Below, piece after piece: positions 25,859-34,377 of a stretch of DNA of 64,000 bases; position 1 is the stretch's first letter, and the number at the start of each line of letters is the position of its first letter. Source of the stretch: Chitinophaga lutea (GTDB taxonomy: Bacteria; Bacteroidota; Bacteroidia; Chitinophagales; Chitinophagaceae); assembly GCF_003813775.1 (NCBI RefSeq), contig NZ_RPDH01000001.1, positions 1,116,001 to 1,180,000 on the forward strand. Reading direction: 5' to 3'. Both the position numbers and the translations under genes were made by a program. Below the pieces are notes generated by a model that had not been told where the DNA came from, made no database searches, and saw only the letters and a list, made by a program, of their open reading frames with translations.

Positions 25859-25871
25859 TTGTTTTACCTTG
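25840..25871 (+). promoter_or_regulatory. Putative Bacteroidota-type promoter of the amino-sugar operon
   Basis: TTTG at 25840-25843 is followed after 21 nt by TACCTTG (25865-25871), one base short of the TAnnTTTG consensus. Transcription would start near 25878, giving a leader of about 120 nt before the SusC ATG at 25999. The palindrome at 25848-25857 lies inside the spacer. Confidence 0.45.
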
Positions 25872-25998
25872 TAGAGAGCAATATTTCACGTACAAACGCC
25901 TTTGACATGCAGATAAATCACTATTCAACCATGTAACTCTGCGCATTCACGCATCGTGGACACGCATTTTATTGACCAGTTCTCAACCAAGATGAATT

Positions 25999-28900
25999 AT
26001 GAAGAAAATTCAAACTTATGCGGAAACCGGCAGGACCTGCTATGCCCTGTACTTCCTGGCCCTTCTGCTTTGTACTTCGTTTCACAGCAGGGCCCGCGCG
26101 CAGGCAGACACCGCGCGGATACTGGTGGCAGGCACTGTGTTGAATGAGTCCGGCGTACGGCTCGCCGGCGTATCCGTTACCGAAAAAGACGGCAGCGCCC
26201 GTGCGGTAACAGACAAGGAAGGGGTATTCCAGCTCCGCGTGCCGCCGCGGGCCACGCTGGTATTATCTTATGTCGGTTACACCACCCGGGAATTCCCCGT
26301 GGCCGGCAACAAGATCGTGATCATCGATATGGCGTCCACCGCCGACAAACTGAATGAAGTAGTGGTGGTGGGTTTCGGCAGGCAGAAGAAAATCTCCGTA
26401 ACCGGTGCGGTCACCAGCATTTCCACCCGCGAGATCTCGAAAGTATCGACCCCGGCGCTTTCCAACGCCATTGCGGGTAAACTGCCCGGCATCATTACCC
26501 GCCAAAGTTCCGGCGAGCCCGGTTACGACGCGGCGCAGGTGGTTATCCGCGGATTGGCCACCTTCGGCAACAATGCTCCGCTGGTACTGATAGATGGTGT
26601 GGAACGCAACATGAACCAGATCAACGCGCAGGAAGTGGAAAGTTTCACCATCCTGAAAGACGCATCCGCCACCGCCGTGTATGGCGTACGGGGCGCCAAC
26701 GGGGTTATCCTCATCAATACCCGCCGCGGCGCCACCGGCAAACCGCAGGTGAGCTTCCGTACGGAAACCGCTTCCCTGCAAGCCCTGCGGCTACCGCAAT
26801 ACATCAACGCCGGCGAATATGCAGGACTGATGAACGAAGCGCTGGTGCATAACGGCCAGCAGCCTCGCTGGAGCGAAGAAGAACTGGAAAAATACCGCAG
26901 CGGCTCAGACCCGTATCTCTATCCTAATTCCGACTGGACAAATGCCGTACTGAAAAAGAACACCTGGCAAACCATCAACAACCTCAGCGTAACCGGCGGC
27001 ACCGACGTGATAAAATATTACACCAATGTCGGTTTTACCCTGCAGGATGGATTGTATAAACAGGATCCTGCCTATGAATACAGTACCAACGCAACGATCA
27101 AACGATACAACTTCCGCAGCAACGTAGACATCAATCTGTCCAAAAACCTTCTGATGCAGCTCGGCCTGGGCGGCATCATCCAGAACGGCAACTACCCTGG
27201 CTTCGCTTCCGGCGATATTTTCAGCGCCATGAAAGTGATCGCGCCCATCGCCTACCCCATCCGCAATCCGGACGGCACGCCGGGCGGCTCCTCCACCTAC
27301 GTAGGCTGGAACCCCTGGGCCAGGGCCACGCAGAGCGGTTATACCACGCAAGACAACAGTACGCTGCAAGGCACTTTCGGCGCGCGGTGGAACCTGTCGT
27401 CGCTCGTTACCGAAGGCCTGTCTGTACGCGGCCTGTTTTCGTACGACCGGAACGCCTCCGTCAGCAACGTCCGCCACAAGGCCTTCCTCGTAAAAAGATA
27501 TCTCGGTAAAGACACCGACGGCAACGATCTCTACAGCACACCATACCGCGAAGAGCAGCCGCTCGCTTACAGCGCCGGTTCGTCCAGCGACCGCGCCATT
27601 TACATGGAAGCGCAGGTGAATTACGAACGAACGTTCGGCGGCCATATGCTGACCGGCATGTTCCTGTACAACCAGCGCGACTATGTGGCGCTAACGGCAG
27701 GCTCATCGCTCACCAACCTGCCATACCGCCGCCAGGGTCTCGCCGGCAGGATCACCTATGCGTACGACAACCGTTACCTCGCCGAAGTAAACATGGGCTA
27801 CAACGGTTCCGAGAACTTCCCGAAAGGCAAGCGGTTCGGTTTCTTCCCGGCCTTCTCCGCCGGATGGATCGTCAGCAATGAAAAATTCTGGGGCCTGGAT
27901 GTTGTCAGCAACCTCAAACTGCGCGGCTCTTACGGCCTGGTCGGCAACGACCAGATCGGCGGCGCGCGTTTCCTGTTCCTCACCACTACCCTGCTGAACG
28001 GCCAGCAATACCGTTTCGGGCTCGACCAGCAAACGTATCGCGGCATGGAAGAAAACCAGATCGGCAATCCCGACGTTACCTGGGAAAAAGCCCGGAAGGC
28101 CAACATCGGCCTGGACCTCGGTTTTCTTAACGACCGCATTACGCTACAGGTGGACGCCTTCAGGGAAAACCGCCGCGGCATCCTGCTACAGCAGAAAACA
28201 GTGCCCTCCATCACCGGCTTCTATCCCTGGTCTATTCCCTACGGCAACCTCGGTGTAGTGGAAAACAAAGGCATCGATGCGTTACTTGAGATCAAACACA
28301 CCACGGAAAGCGGCCTGTTCTATACCTTCCGCGGCAACTACACGTATGCCCGCAACAAAGTGATAGAGGACGCCACGCCCACACCGCCGTACGCTTACCT
28401 GCAAACACGCGGCCTTCGGCTGGGGCAGATCGTATCGCTCGTATCCGACGGGCTGTTTAAAGACCAGGCGGAAATCAATCACAGTCCCAAACAGACCTTC
28501 GCCACACCGCGCCCCGGCGATATCAAATACCGTGATATCAACAGCGACGGCGTGATCGATTCTTACGACCGCCTGCCCATCGGCCACCCGCGCCTGCCGG
28601 AAATGACGTTCGGTTTCGGGGGTACGCTGGCCTACAAAGGGTTCGACCTGAGCATCTATTTCACCGGCGCGGCCAATACCAGCATCCTGATCACCGGCAC
28701 CTCCATGTATGCCTTTGCAGATGGCCTCGGCGTGAACAATGTGATGCGGGAGTATTACGACAACCGCTGGACGCCGGGCAACCGCAACGCCAAATACCCG
28801 GCCATCGATGTGGGCAACAACCCGAACAACTACACCACTTCCGATTTCTGGATGCGCAACGGCAACTACCTGCGCCTCCGCAATGCCGAAATCGGCTATA

Positions 28901-29079
28901 ACATGCCGGAACGGTTCAATACCCGCACCGGCATACGCGGCCTCCGTTTCTTTGTCAACGCCGTCAACCTTTACACCTGGGACCATATCAAAATCATGGA
29001 TCCCGAATCCAACGACGGCACCGGCAGCTACCCGCTGCAGCGCTCGCTGAACGCAGGTTTGCAAATCGATTTTAAATAG
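25999..29079 (+). CDS. SusC-family TonB-dependent transporter of the amino-sugar operon
   Basis: The 1026-residue protein has a signal region (YALYFLALLLCTSFHSRARAQ), a carboxypeptidase-regulatory-like domain (VAGTVLNESGVRLAGVSV) and a plug. The plug contains LNEVVVVGFGRQKKISVTGA and the SusC signature PLVLIDGVERNMNQINAQEV with DASATAVYGVRGANGVI. A C-terminal barrel follows, ending LNAGLQIDFK. There is no STN domain, consistent with repression by DeoR rather than sigma/anti-sigma control. It opens the eight-gene operon with susD 15 bp downstream. The presence of MurQ and a BadF kinase suggests that it imports an amino-sugar oligosaccharide, for instance a peptidoglycan or chitin fragment; that substrate is inferred. 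Confidence 0.93.
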   Translation: MKKIQTYAETGRTCYALYFLALLLCTSFHSRARAQADTARILVAGTVLNESGVRLAGVSVTEKDGSARAVTDKEGVFQLRVPPRATLVLSYVGYTTREFPVAGNKIVIIDMASTADKLNEVVVVGFGRQKKISVTGAVTSISTREISKVSTPALSNAIAGKLPGIITRQSSGEPGYDAAQVVIRGLATFGNNAPLVLIDGVERNMNQINAQEVESFTILKDASATAVYGVRGANGVILINTRRGATGKPQVSFRTETASLQALRLPQYINAGEYAGLMNEALVHNGQQPRWSEEELEKYRSGSDPYLYPNSDWTNAVLKKNTWQTINNLSVTGGTDVIKYYTNVGFTLQDGLYKQDPAYEYSTNATIKRYNFRSNVDINLSKNLLMQLGLGGIIQNGNYPGFASGDIFSAMKVIAPIAYPIRNPDGTPGGSSTYVGWNPWARATQSGYTTQDNSTLQGTFGARWNLSSLVTEGLSVRGLFSYDRNASVSNVRHKAFLVKRYLGKDTDGNDLYSTPYREEQPLAYSAGSSSDRAIYMEAQVNYERTFGGHMLTGMFLYNQRDYVALTAGSSLTNLPYRRQGLAGRITYAYDNRYLAEVNMGYNGSENFPKGKRFGFFPAFSAGWIVSNEKFWGLDVVSNLKLRGSYGLVGNDQIGGARFLFLTTTLLNGQQYRFGLDQQTYRGMEENQIGNPDVTWEKARKANIGLDLGFLNDRITLQVDAFRENRRGILLQQKTVPSITGFYPWSIPYGNLGVVENKGIDALLEIKHTTESGLFYTFRGNYTYARNKVIEDATPTPPYAYLQTRGLRLGQIVSLVSDGLFKDQAEINHSPKQTFATPRPGDIKYRDINSDGVIDSYDRLPIGHPRLPEMTFGFGGTLAYKGFDLSIYFTGAANTSILITGTSMYAFADGLGVNNVMREYYDNRWTPGNRNAKYPAIDVGNNPNNYTTSDFWMRNGNYLRLRNAEIGYNMPERFNTRTGIRGLRFFVNAVNLYTWDHIKIMDPESNDGTGSYPLQRSLNAGLQIDFK

Positions 29080-29094
29080 CATTAAACCGGCATT

Positions 29095-30894
29095 ATGAAA
29101 CGTATCCAATACTACATCGCCATATTGCTGCTTGCAGGTACTGCCTGCCAGAAAAACTTTCTGGACAAGCAGCCGGACGAATCCATTACCATCGAGCAGG
29201 CTTTTCAGAAGCGGGCATACGCGGAAGCATTCCTGACGGACGCGTACGCTTCCATGGGCAACGAATATTATTTTACCGACTACCTCGGCACCTCGCCCAA
29301 CCCGTATGTCATTGCCTCCGACGAAATGAACATCCCGTGGCCCGAGAAGTTCGAGAAGCTGATGAACAAAGGCTCCTGGAACCCTTATAACGTGGATGCC
29401 CAGCTCTGGAAAAACATGTACGAAGGCATCCGGAAAGCCAACATCTTTCTCGTGAACATTCCCAAAACACCGCTGGACGCCGTATTTTCCGAAGCCGATA
29501 AACAGCGGTGGATAGGTGAGGCGACGTTTCTCCGCGCCTACTACCACTTCAGGCTGGTGCGTATTTACGGCGGCGTGCCGTTGATGGACGCGCCTTCCGG
29601 CGTGGCGGACGATTTTTCGAAACTGCGCAGGGCTTCGCTGGACAGCTGTATCGATTTCATCGTACGCGAATGCGACCTGGCCATTCCGAAACTTCCTGTC
29701 AAACTGTCGTCCGCCCGCGACTACGGCCGCGCCACCGCTGCGGCGGCGCTCGCACTGAAAGCGCGCATCCTCCTGTACCGCGCCAGTCCGTTGTTTAACG
29801 GCAATCCGGACTATGTGAATGTTGCGGACAAAGACGGCAACAAACTTTTCCCGCAGCAATTCGATGCCGCGCGCTGGGAACAAGCCGCCGCCGCATCGAA
29901 AGCCTGTATAGACATCTGCGAAGGAGCCGGCTACACGCTGTATAAAAAACATGCAGACCCCGTCGTGAACTACCAGCAACTGTTCCTCGACAATCATAAC
30001 GACGAGGTATTGTTCGCCTACAACGCAGGCGTAAGCGGCTGGATGGAAAAATGCGCATTCCCCGGCAGCCTGGGCGGATGGAACGGCTACAATCCCACAC
30101 AGGCGCAGGTGGACGCATATGAAATGGATAACGGCATCGCGCCCATTACCGGCTACCAAGCAGGCGGTGCGCCGGTCATCGACCCGGCCTCCGGGTACCG
30201 GGAAGACGGTTATGCCGCCGCAGACGATCCCAACAAAAGATGGCTCGCCGGTGTAAGCAATATGTACGTACGCCGCGATCCCCGTTTTTATGCCACCGTG
30301 AATTTCAACGGCGCCTATTTCGTGGACCGCCGCATGCAATTCTGGCAAAGCGGGGCTGACGGAAGGGGCAACGCGGGGCGCGACTATAACACCACGGGTT
30401 ACCTGCTGAGAAAATTCGTCAACCCCGCGGCTAATATTCCGCAAGGCCGTTTCCTGCTGGGCACCTGGATATTTTTCCGCCTCGGCGGCGTGTATCTCGA
30501 TTATGCCGAAGCGCTCAATGAAGCCAAAGGGCCCGTAGCGGAAGTGTACCAGTATGTAGACGCCATCCGCACCCGCGCGGGTATGCCCAAACTGCCGCAG
30601 GGGCTCGACAAAGCCGGCATGCGCGCCAGGATATGGCAGGAAAGACGGGTAGAGCTGGCGTACGAATCGCACCGCTACTTCGATTGCCACCGCTGGAAAA
30701 TTGCGGCGCAAACCGACGGTGGGCCGGTGTACGGCATGAACATCAGCGCAGGGAGCAGCTTGCAGGATAACGCTTTTTACAAACGCACGCTGGTGGAAAC
30801 AAGGGTGTTCCAGTCGCCGAAACACTACCTCTTCCCCATTCCGCAATCCGAAATAGACAAGGCACCGGCCCTGATTCAAAATCCCGGTTGGTAA
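29095..30894 (+). CDS. SusD-family lipoprotein of the amino-sugar operon
   Basis: The 599-residue protein begins with a lipoprotein signal (MKRIQYYIAILLLAGTAC, Cys18) followed by QKNFLDKQPDE, the usual start of SusD mature proteins. It contains the N-terminal SusD-like region (AEAFLTDAYASMGNEYYFTD) and helical TPR core (WIGEATFLRAYYHFRLVRIY). The C-terminal RagB/SusD motif is WQERRVELAYESHRYFDCHR. The end IPQSEIDKAPALIQNPGW is typical. It forms the surface binding lid for the SusC encoded 15 bp upstream. At about 600 residues it is longer than the window's other two SusD proteins. Confidence 0.93.
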   Translation: MKRIQYYIAILLLAGTACQKNFLDKQPDESITIEQAFQKRAYAEAFLTDAYASMGNEYYFTDYLGTSPNPYVIASDEMNIPWPEKFEKLMNKGSWNPYNVDAQLWKNMYEGIRKANIFLVNIPKTPLDAVFSEADKQRWIGEATFLRAYYHFRLVRIYGGVPLMDAPSGVADDFSKLRRASLDSCIDFIVRECDLAIPKLPVKLSSARDYGRATAAAALALKARILLYRASPLFNGNPDYVNVADKDGNKLFPQQFDAARWEQAAAASKACIDICEGAGYTLYKKHADPVVNYQQLFLDNHNDEVLFAYNAGVSGWMEKCAFPGSLGGWNGYNPTQAQVDAYEMDNGIAPITGYQAGGAPVIDPASGYREDGYAAADDPNKRWLAGVSNMYVRRDPRFYATVNFNGAYFVDRRMQFWQSGADGRGNAGRDYNTTGYLLRKFVNPAANIPQGRFLLGTWIFFRLGGVYLDYAEALNEAKGPVAEVYQYVDAIRTRAGMPKLPQGLDKAGMRARIWQERRVELAYESHRYFDCHRWKIAAQTDGGPVYGMNISAGSSLQDNAFYKRTLVETRVFQSPKHYLFPIPQSEIDKAPALIQNPGW

Positions 30895-30919
30895 ATCACG
30901 GTGTAAAAAATTTAACACG

Positions 30920-32131
30920 ATGCACAAATCCATCATACCACTTGGCTGCACCTTGTTGCTGCTGGCCTGTTCAAAGGAAGTGCCGGTAAAAAAAGACTTT
31001 CCCGGCATGGAAAAATATTCGCTGCTGTATATGCCCCAGGCCATCAACGGCCCGGTCACCACTTCCGTAACGATCGCGGACAAACCGGACACCATTGCGA
31101 TCAACGCCTACATGGGCGGCATTGCACGGCCCGGCGCGGACGTTCCCGTAACGTTTGCCGTTACGCCCGCCGCCGTGGCGGCTTTTAACCAGGCTAACGG
31201 CACGAATTACCCGGCCATGCCGGAGGGCAGCTACAGCATCACCACTCCTTCCGTTCACATTCCCGCAGGGCAGCTTACTACCGGCCCGCAGCCGCTGGTG
31301 CTGCGGACCAAAGGCTTTTTATCGCCGTTCGTCAGTTACCTGCTGCCCGTTACACTCTCGCAGCCCGGCAAAACCGGCACGGTAAATCCCGCGCTGAGCA
31401 CTACTTATTTTGTAGTGACGGGCGGGTACATGCCGGGTGAAGTGCCGCGGGAAAAAGCGATTTCGTTCGGCGCCGCCGCCGGCACGAACCTCATCAGTTT
31501 CGGTGAAAAATTCATCCGGAAAGATCCTGTGAGCGGCAACCTGCTGCTGTACACGCCCGATGCCCAAAGCGGCCTGTTCACGGCGGCGCCCGTCACCATC
31601 GGGCAGGGCTGGAACATCTTCAACATCATCTTCTTTTACGGCGGCAACCGCCTGATCGGCCGGTATGCCGCGGGCGGCGGCGACCTCGCCCAGTATCCCG
31701 TTACCGCACAGGGCCAGATCGGCGCCGGCAGGACCGTTGGCTGGGGCTGGGGCGGACTGAAGAAAATCGTTCCGTTCAAAGGCTTGCTGCTGGGCATCAG
31801 CGCAGACGGCAATATGACCAAATACCCGCTGGATGCAGACGGTAATTTCGATTTCGCCAACATCAAAGGCATCGGCAGCGGATGGGGCGGGTTCGTCCAC
31901 ATTTTCGCCTATGAGCATTCGCTGATGGCCATTGAAGCAAACGGCAACATGTGGCAGTTCCCGCTCTCCGACAGTGGCGTATTCGGCAGCCGAAGACTGG
32001 TGGGCACGGGCTGGGACATGTACGTGCATATCATCACCGCAGGCACCGACCTGCTGGCCCTCGACGGCAACGGCGACCTGTGGCGCTACAAGTTTAACCC
32101 CGCCGGGCTGTGGGCATTGAAAAAAACTTAA
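30920..32131 (+). CDS. Surface lipoprotein with DUF1735-like and tachylectin-2-like domains
   Basis: The 403-residue protein has a lipoprotein signal (MHKSIIPLGCTLLLLAC, Cys17). Residues of about 40-150 resemble the DUF1735 beta-sandwich found in SusE-position proteins (SVTIADKPDTIAINAYMGG, AAVAAFNQANGTNYPAMPEG). Residues of about 190-400 form a propeller with repeated G-W-G/N and G-N-M/L-x-x-Y/F-P motifs (ISADGNMTKYPLD, IEANGNMWQFPLS, LDGNGDLWRYKFN). That matches tachylectin-2, a five-bladed lectin that binds GlcNAc/GalNAc. It occupies the SusE-like position after susCD and is likely a surface glycan-binding protein, fitting an N-acetylated amino-sugar substrate. Confidence 0.85.
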   Translation: MHKSIIPLGCTLLLLACSKEVPVKKDFPGMEKYSLLYMPQAINGPVTTSVTIADKPDTIAINAYMGGIARPGADVPVTFAVTPAAVAAFNQANGTNYPAMPEGSYSITTPSVHIPAGQLTTGPQPLVLRTKGFLSPFVSYLLPVTLSQPGKTGTVNPALSTTYFVVTGGYMPGEVPREKAISFGAAAGTNLISFGEKFIRKDPVSGNLLLYTPDAQSGLFTAAPVTIGQGWNIFNIIFFYGGNRLIGRYAAGGGDLAQYPVTAQGQIGAGRTVGWGWGGLKKIVPFKGLLLGISADGNMTKYPLDADGNFDFANIKGIGSGWGGFVHIFAYEHSLMAIEANGNMWQFPLSDSGVFGSRRLVGTGWDMYVHIITAGTDLLALDGNGDLWRYKFNPAGLWALKKT

Positions 32132-32157
32132 CTGAGCAGAAAAAATCAATTATCTAT

Positions 32158-32979
32158 ATGACGCGCATTACTGAACAACCCTCCAGGCACGACAACCTGG
32201 AAAACAAACCGGTTGAGGAACTGGTCGAATTGATCAATAACGAAGACGCATCCGTTGCCGTGGCCATCAAAAAAGCGCTGCCGCAGGTGAGCACGCTGAT
32301 AAAAGCAATCGTGGAAAAGCTCCGCAGCGGCGGGCGCATGTACTACATGGGCGCCGGCAGCGGAGGCAGGCTGTCGGTACTGGACGCGCTGGAACTGCCC
32401 ACCACCTACGGCATTCCCAAAGGCATCGTCAACGTCATCCTGGCGGGTGGTGTGGAAAACCTCGCCGAGGCGCCGGAAGAGAAAGAAGACGATGTGAACG
32501 AAGCGCTCGAGCGGCTAAGCCGGGAGCAGCTCACCCCCAACGATATCGTGATCGGCATTTCCGCGAGCGGCTCCACCCCGTTTGTACTGGCGGGATTGCA
32601 GGAATGCCGGCGGCTGGGCGTTATCACGGGTTGCATCGTGAGCAACCCGGAGTCCCCCATTGCGGCAGCGGCCGATTTGCCTGTGGAAGTAATCACCGGG
32701 CCCGAGTTCATCACCGGCAGCACGCGCATGAAATGCGGCACCGCGCAGAAAATGCTGTTCGACATGATATCGACGACCGTCATGATACAACTGGGCCGCG
32801 TGGAAGGGAACAGTATGGTGAACGTCAAACTCATCAACGACAAGATCACCGACCGCGCCGTGAAAATGCTCATGCAGAAATCCGGCATCGCCGCATACGA
32901 CCAGGCCAAGGCCATCCTGCTGGAACACGGCAGCGTTAAAAAAGCCATGACGGCACTCAACGGTACGCACAAAGCATAA
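32158..32979 (+). CDS. murQ: N-acetylmuramic acid 6-phosphate etherase (MurQ)
   Basis: The ATG at 32158 (MTRITEQPSRHDNLE) is preferred; an upstream in-frame GTG at 32110 would overlap the preceding gene. The 273-residue SIS-domain protein carries the MurQ signatures MGAGSGGRLSVLDALELPTT (residues 64-83), GISASGSTPFVLAGL and FITGSTRMKCGTAQKMLFDM. Glu79 corresponds to the catalytic Glu83 of E. coli MurQ, and one of the acidic residues at 107-110 to its Glu114. MurQ removes the lactyl ether from MurNAc-6-P to give GlcNAc-6-P and D-lactate in the cytoplasm. Its location inside a SusCD operon ties that operon to muramic acid catabolism. Confidence 0.95.
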   Translation: MTRITEQPSRHDNLENKPVEELVELINNEDASVAVAIKKALPQVSTLIKAIVEKLRSGGRMYYMGAGSGGRLSVLDALELPTTYGIPKGIVNVILAGGVENLAEAPEEKEDDVNEALERLSREQLTPNDIVIGISASGSTPFVLAGLQECRRLGVITGCIVSNPESPIAAAADLPVEVITGPEFITGSTRMKCGTAQKMLFDMISTTVMIQLGRVEGNSMVNVKLINDKITDRAVKMLMQKSGIAAYDQAKAILLEHGSVKKAMTALNGTHKA

Positions 32980-33012
32980 TCAAACATTCCGTCTACTCAT
33001 AAAAACCTTACT

Positions 33013-34362
33013 ATGACAAAAAATAATTTGCCACGCAGGACATTCATCAGCAACATGGCCATAGCCGGCGCAGGCATGGTACTGGGCCTCCCCCACATCG
33101 CCAACGCAGCAGACAACGGAAAACCGGCCATACTCGGCGGTCCCAAAGCCCACCCCGGCGGCTTCTCCGGATGGCCGCTGTTCGACAAAACGGAAGAAAA
33201 GGCCGTTACAGACGTATTAAAAAGCGGCACCTGGGGCCGGCTGGGCGGCAATGTGGTGTCTTCTTTCGAAAAAGAATACGCTAAAATGCTGGGCGTCAAA
33301 CACAGCCTCGGCGTGTCCAGCGGCACCAGCGCGTTGTATACGATCCTCGGTGCAAAAGATATTGGTCCGGGCGATGAGGTGATCATTCCCGTTTACACGT
33401 TCATCGCCACCTACAACGTAGTGGTACTGAACTATGCACTGCCGGTATTCGTGGATACCGATATCGAAAGTTTCCAGATCGACGCCAGTAAAGTGGAAGC
33501 CGCCATCACGCCGCAGACCCGGCTCATTATGCCGGTGCACATCGGCGGTTCACCCGCCAACCTCGACAAGCTGATGGCCATCGCACAGAAAACCGGCATC
33601 CCGCTGATAGAAGATGCCTGCCAGGCGCACCTGGCGGAATGGAAAGGCAAGAAGGTAGGCGGCTTTGGCCTGGCCGGCGCATTCAGCTTCCAGGCATCCA
33701 AAAACCTGAACTGCGCGGAAGGCGGCGCCATCACCACCAACGACGGTGATTTCGCGCAGACCTGTTACACCTTCCACAACCAGGGTCAGGGCGGGCACAC
33801 CACCTCTTACGGCACCGGTACCGGCACAAGAGCCACCAATCTCCGCCTCACCGAGTTCCAGGGTAACCTGCTGCTGGCGCAGATGACGAGGTTACAGGCG
33901 CAGGCAAAGCGCCGTGCGGAAAACGCCGCCTATCTCACTTCGCTGCTGAAAGACATCAAAGGCATCTATCCCGCCAAACTGTACGAAGGCACCACGCTCA
34001 GCGCATTCCATCTGTACATGTTCCGCTACGACCGCAACCACTTCGACGGTCTCAGCCGCGCCACTTTCCTGAAAGCGCTGGAAGCGGAAGGCGTGCCCTG
34101 CTCGGAAGGATACGGCATGATGAACCGCAACGAATATGTAACGGGTCTGGCCAAAAACAAACACTACCTGAAAATCTACGGTGAAAAAACCATGCGCCAG
34201 TGGCTGGAAAGAAGCCAGTGCCCGCAAAACGACAAACTCTGCGGCGAACAGGCCATCTGGTTTTTCCAGACCATGCTGCTGGGCAGTCGTACCGATATGG
34301 ATCAAATTGCGGCCGCTATCCGCAAAATCCAGAAAAACGCGAAAGCGCTCGCCAAACTCTGA
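33013..34362 (+). CDS. DegT/DnrJ/EryC1/StrS-family PLP protein with Tat signal
   Basis: The 449-residue protein begins with a twin-arginine signal (LPRRTFISNMAIAGAGMVLG, ending near HIANA), which predicts export of the folded, cofactor-loaded protein. The fold-type I domain shows the DegT hallmarks: VSSGTSALYTILGAKDIGPG, LIEDACQAHLAEWKG (Asp201 toward the pyridine nitrogen) and SFQASKNLNCAEGGAITTND with the Schiff-base Lys230. Cytoplasmic relatives transfer amino groups to keto-sugar nucleotides. An exported version would act on free or surface sugars, which is unusual. It sits between murQ and a ceramidase-fold gene, so it may act on an amino-sugar or lactyl-sugar in the periplasm. A dehydratase or a redox (Gfo-like) partner was looked for and not found nearby. 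Confidence 0.88.
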   Translation: MTKNNLPRRTFISNMAIAGAGMVLGLPHIANAADNGKPAILGGPKAHPGGFSGWPLFDKTEEKAVTDVLKSGTWGRLGGNVVSSFEKEYAKMLGVKHSLGVSSGTSALYTILGAKDIGPGDEVIIPVYTFIATYNVVVLNYALPVFVDTDIESFQIDASKVEAAITPQTRLIMPVHIGGSPANLDKLMAIAQKTGIPLIEDACQAHLAEWKGKKVGGFGLAGAFSFQASKNLNCAEGGAITTNDGDFAQTCYTFHNQGQGGHTTSYGTGTGTRATNLRLTEFQGNLLLAQMTRLQAQAKRRAENAAYLTSLLKDIKGIYPAKLYEGTTLSAFHLYMFRYDRNHFDGLSRATFLKALEAEGVPCSEGYGMMNRNEYVTGLAKNKHYLKIYGEKTMRQWLERSQCPQNDKLCGEQAIWFFQTMLLGSRTDMDQIAAAIRKIQKNAKALAKL

Positions 34363-34377
34363 TCTGTTTCAAACATC

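Noticed and set aside
28282..31104. 940-codon open frame on the minus strand, antisense to susC, susD and the next gene
   Set aside because: It covers three well-supported genes, has no domain and its composition is that of the reverse complement of GC-rich coding DNA. It is a mirror frame.
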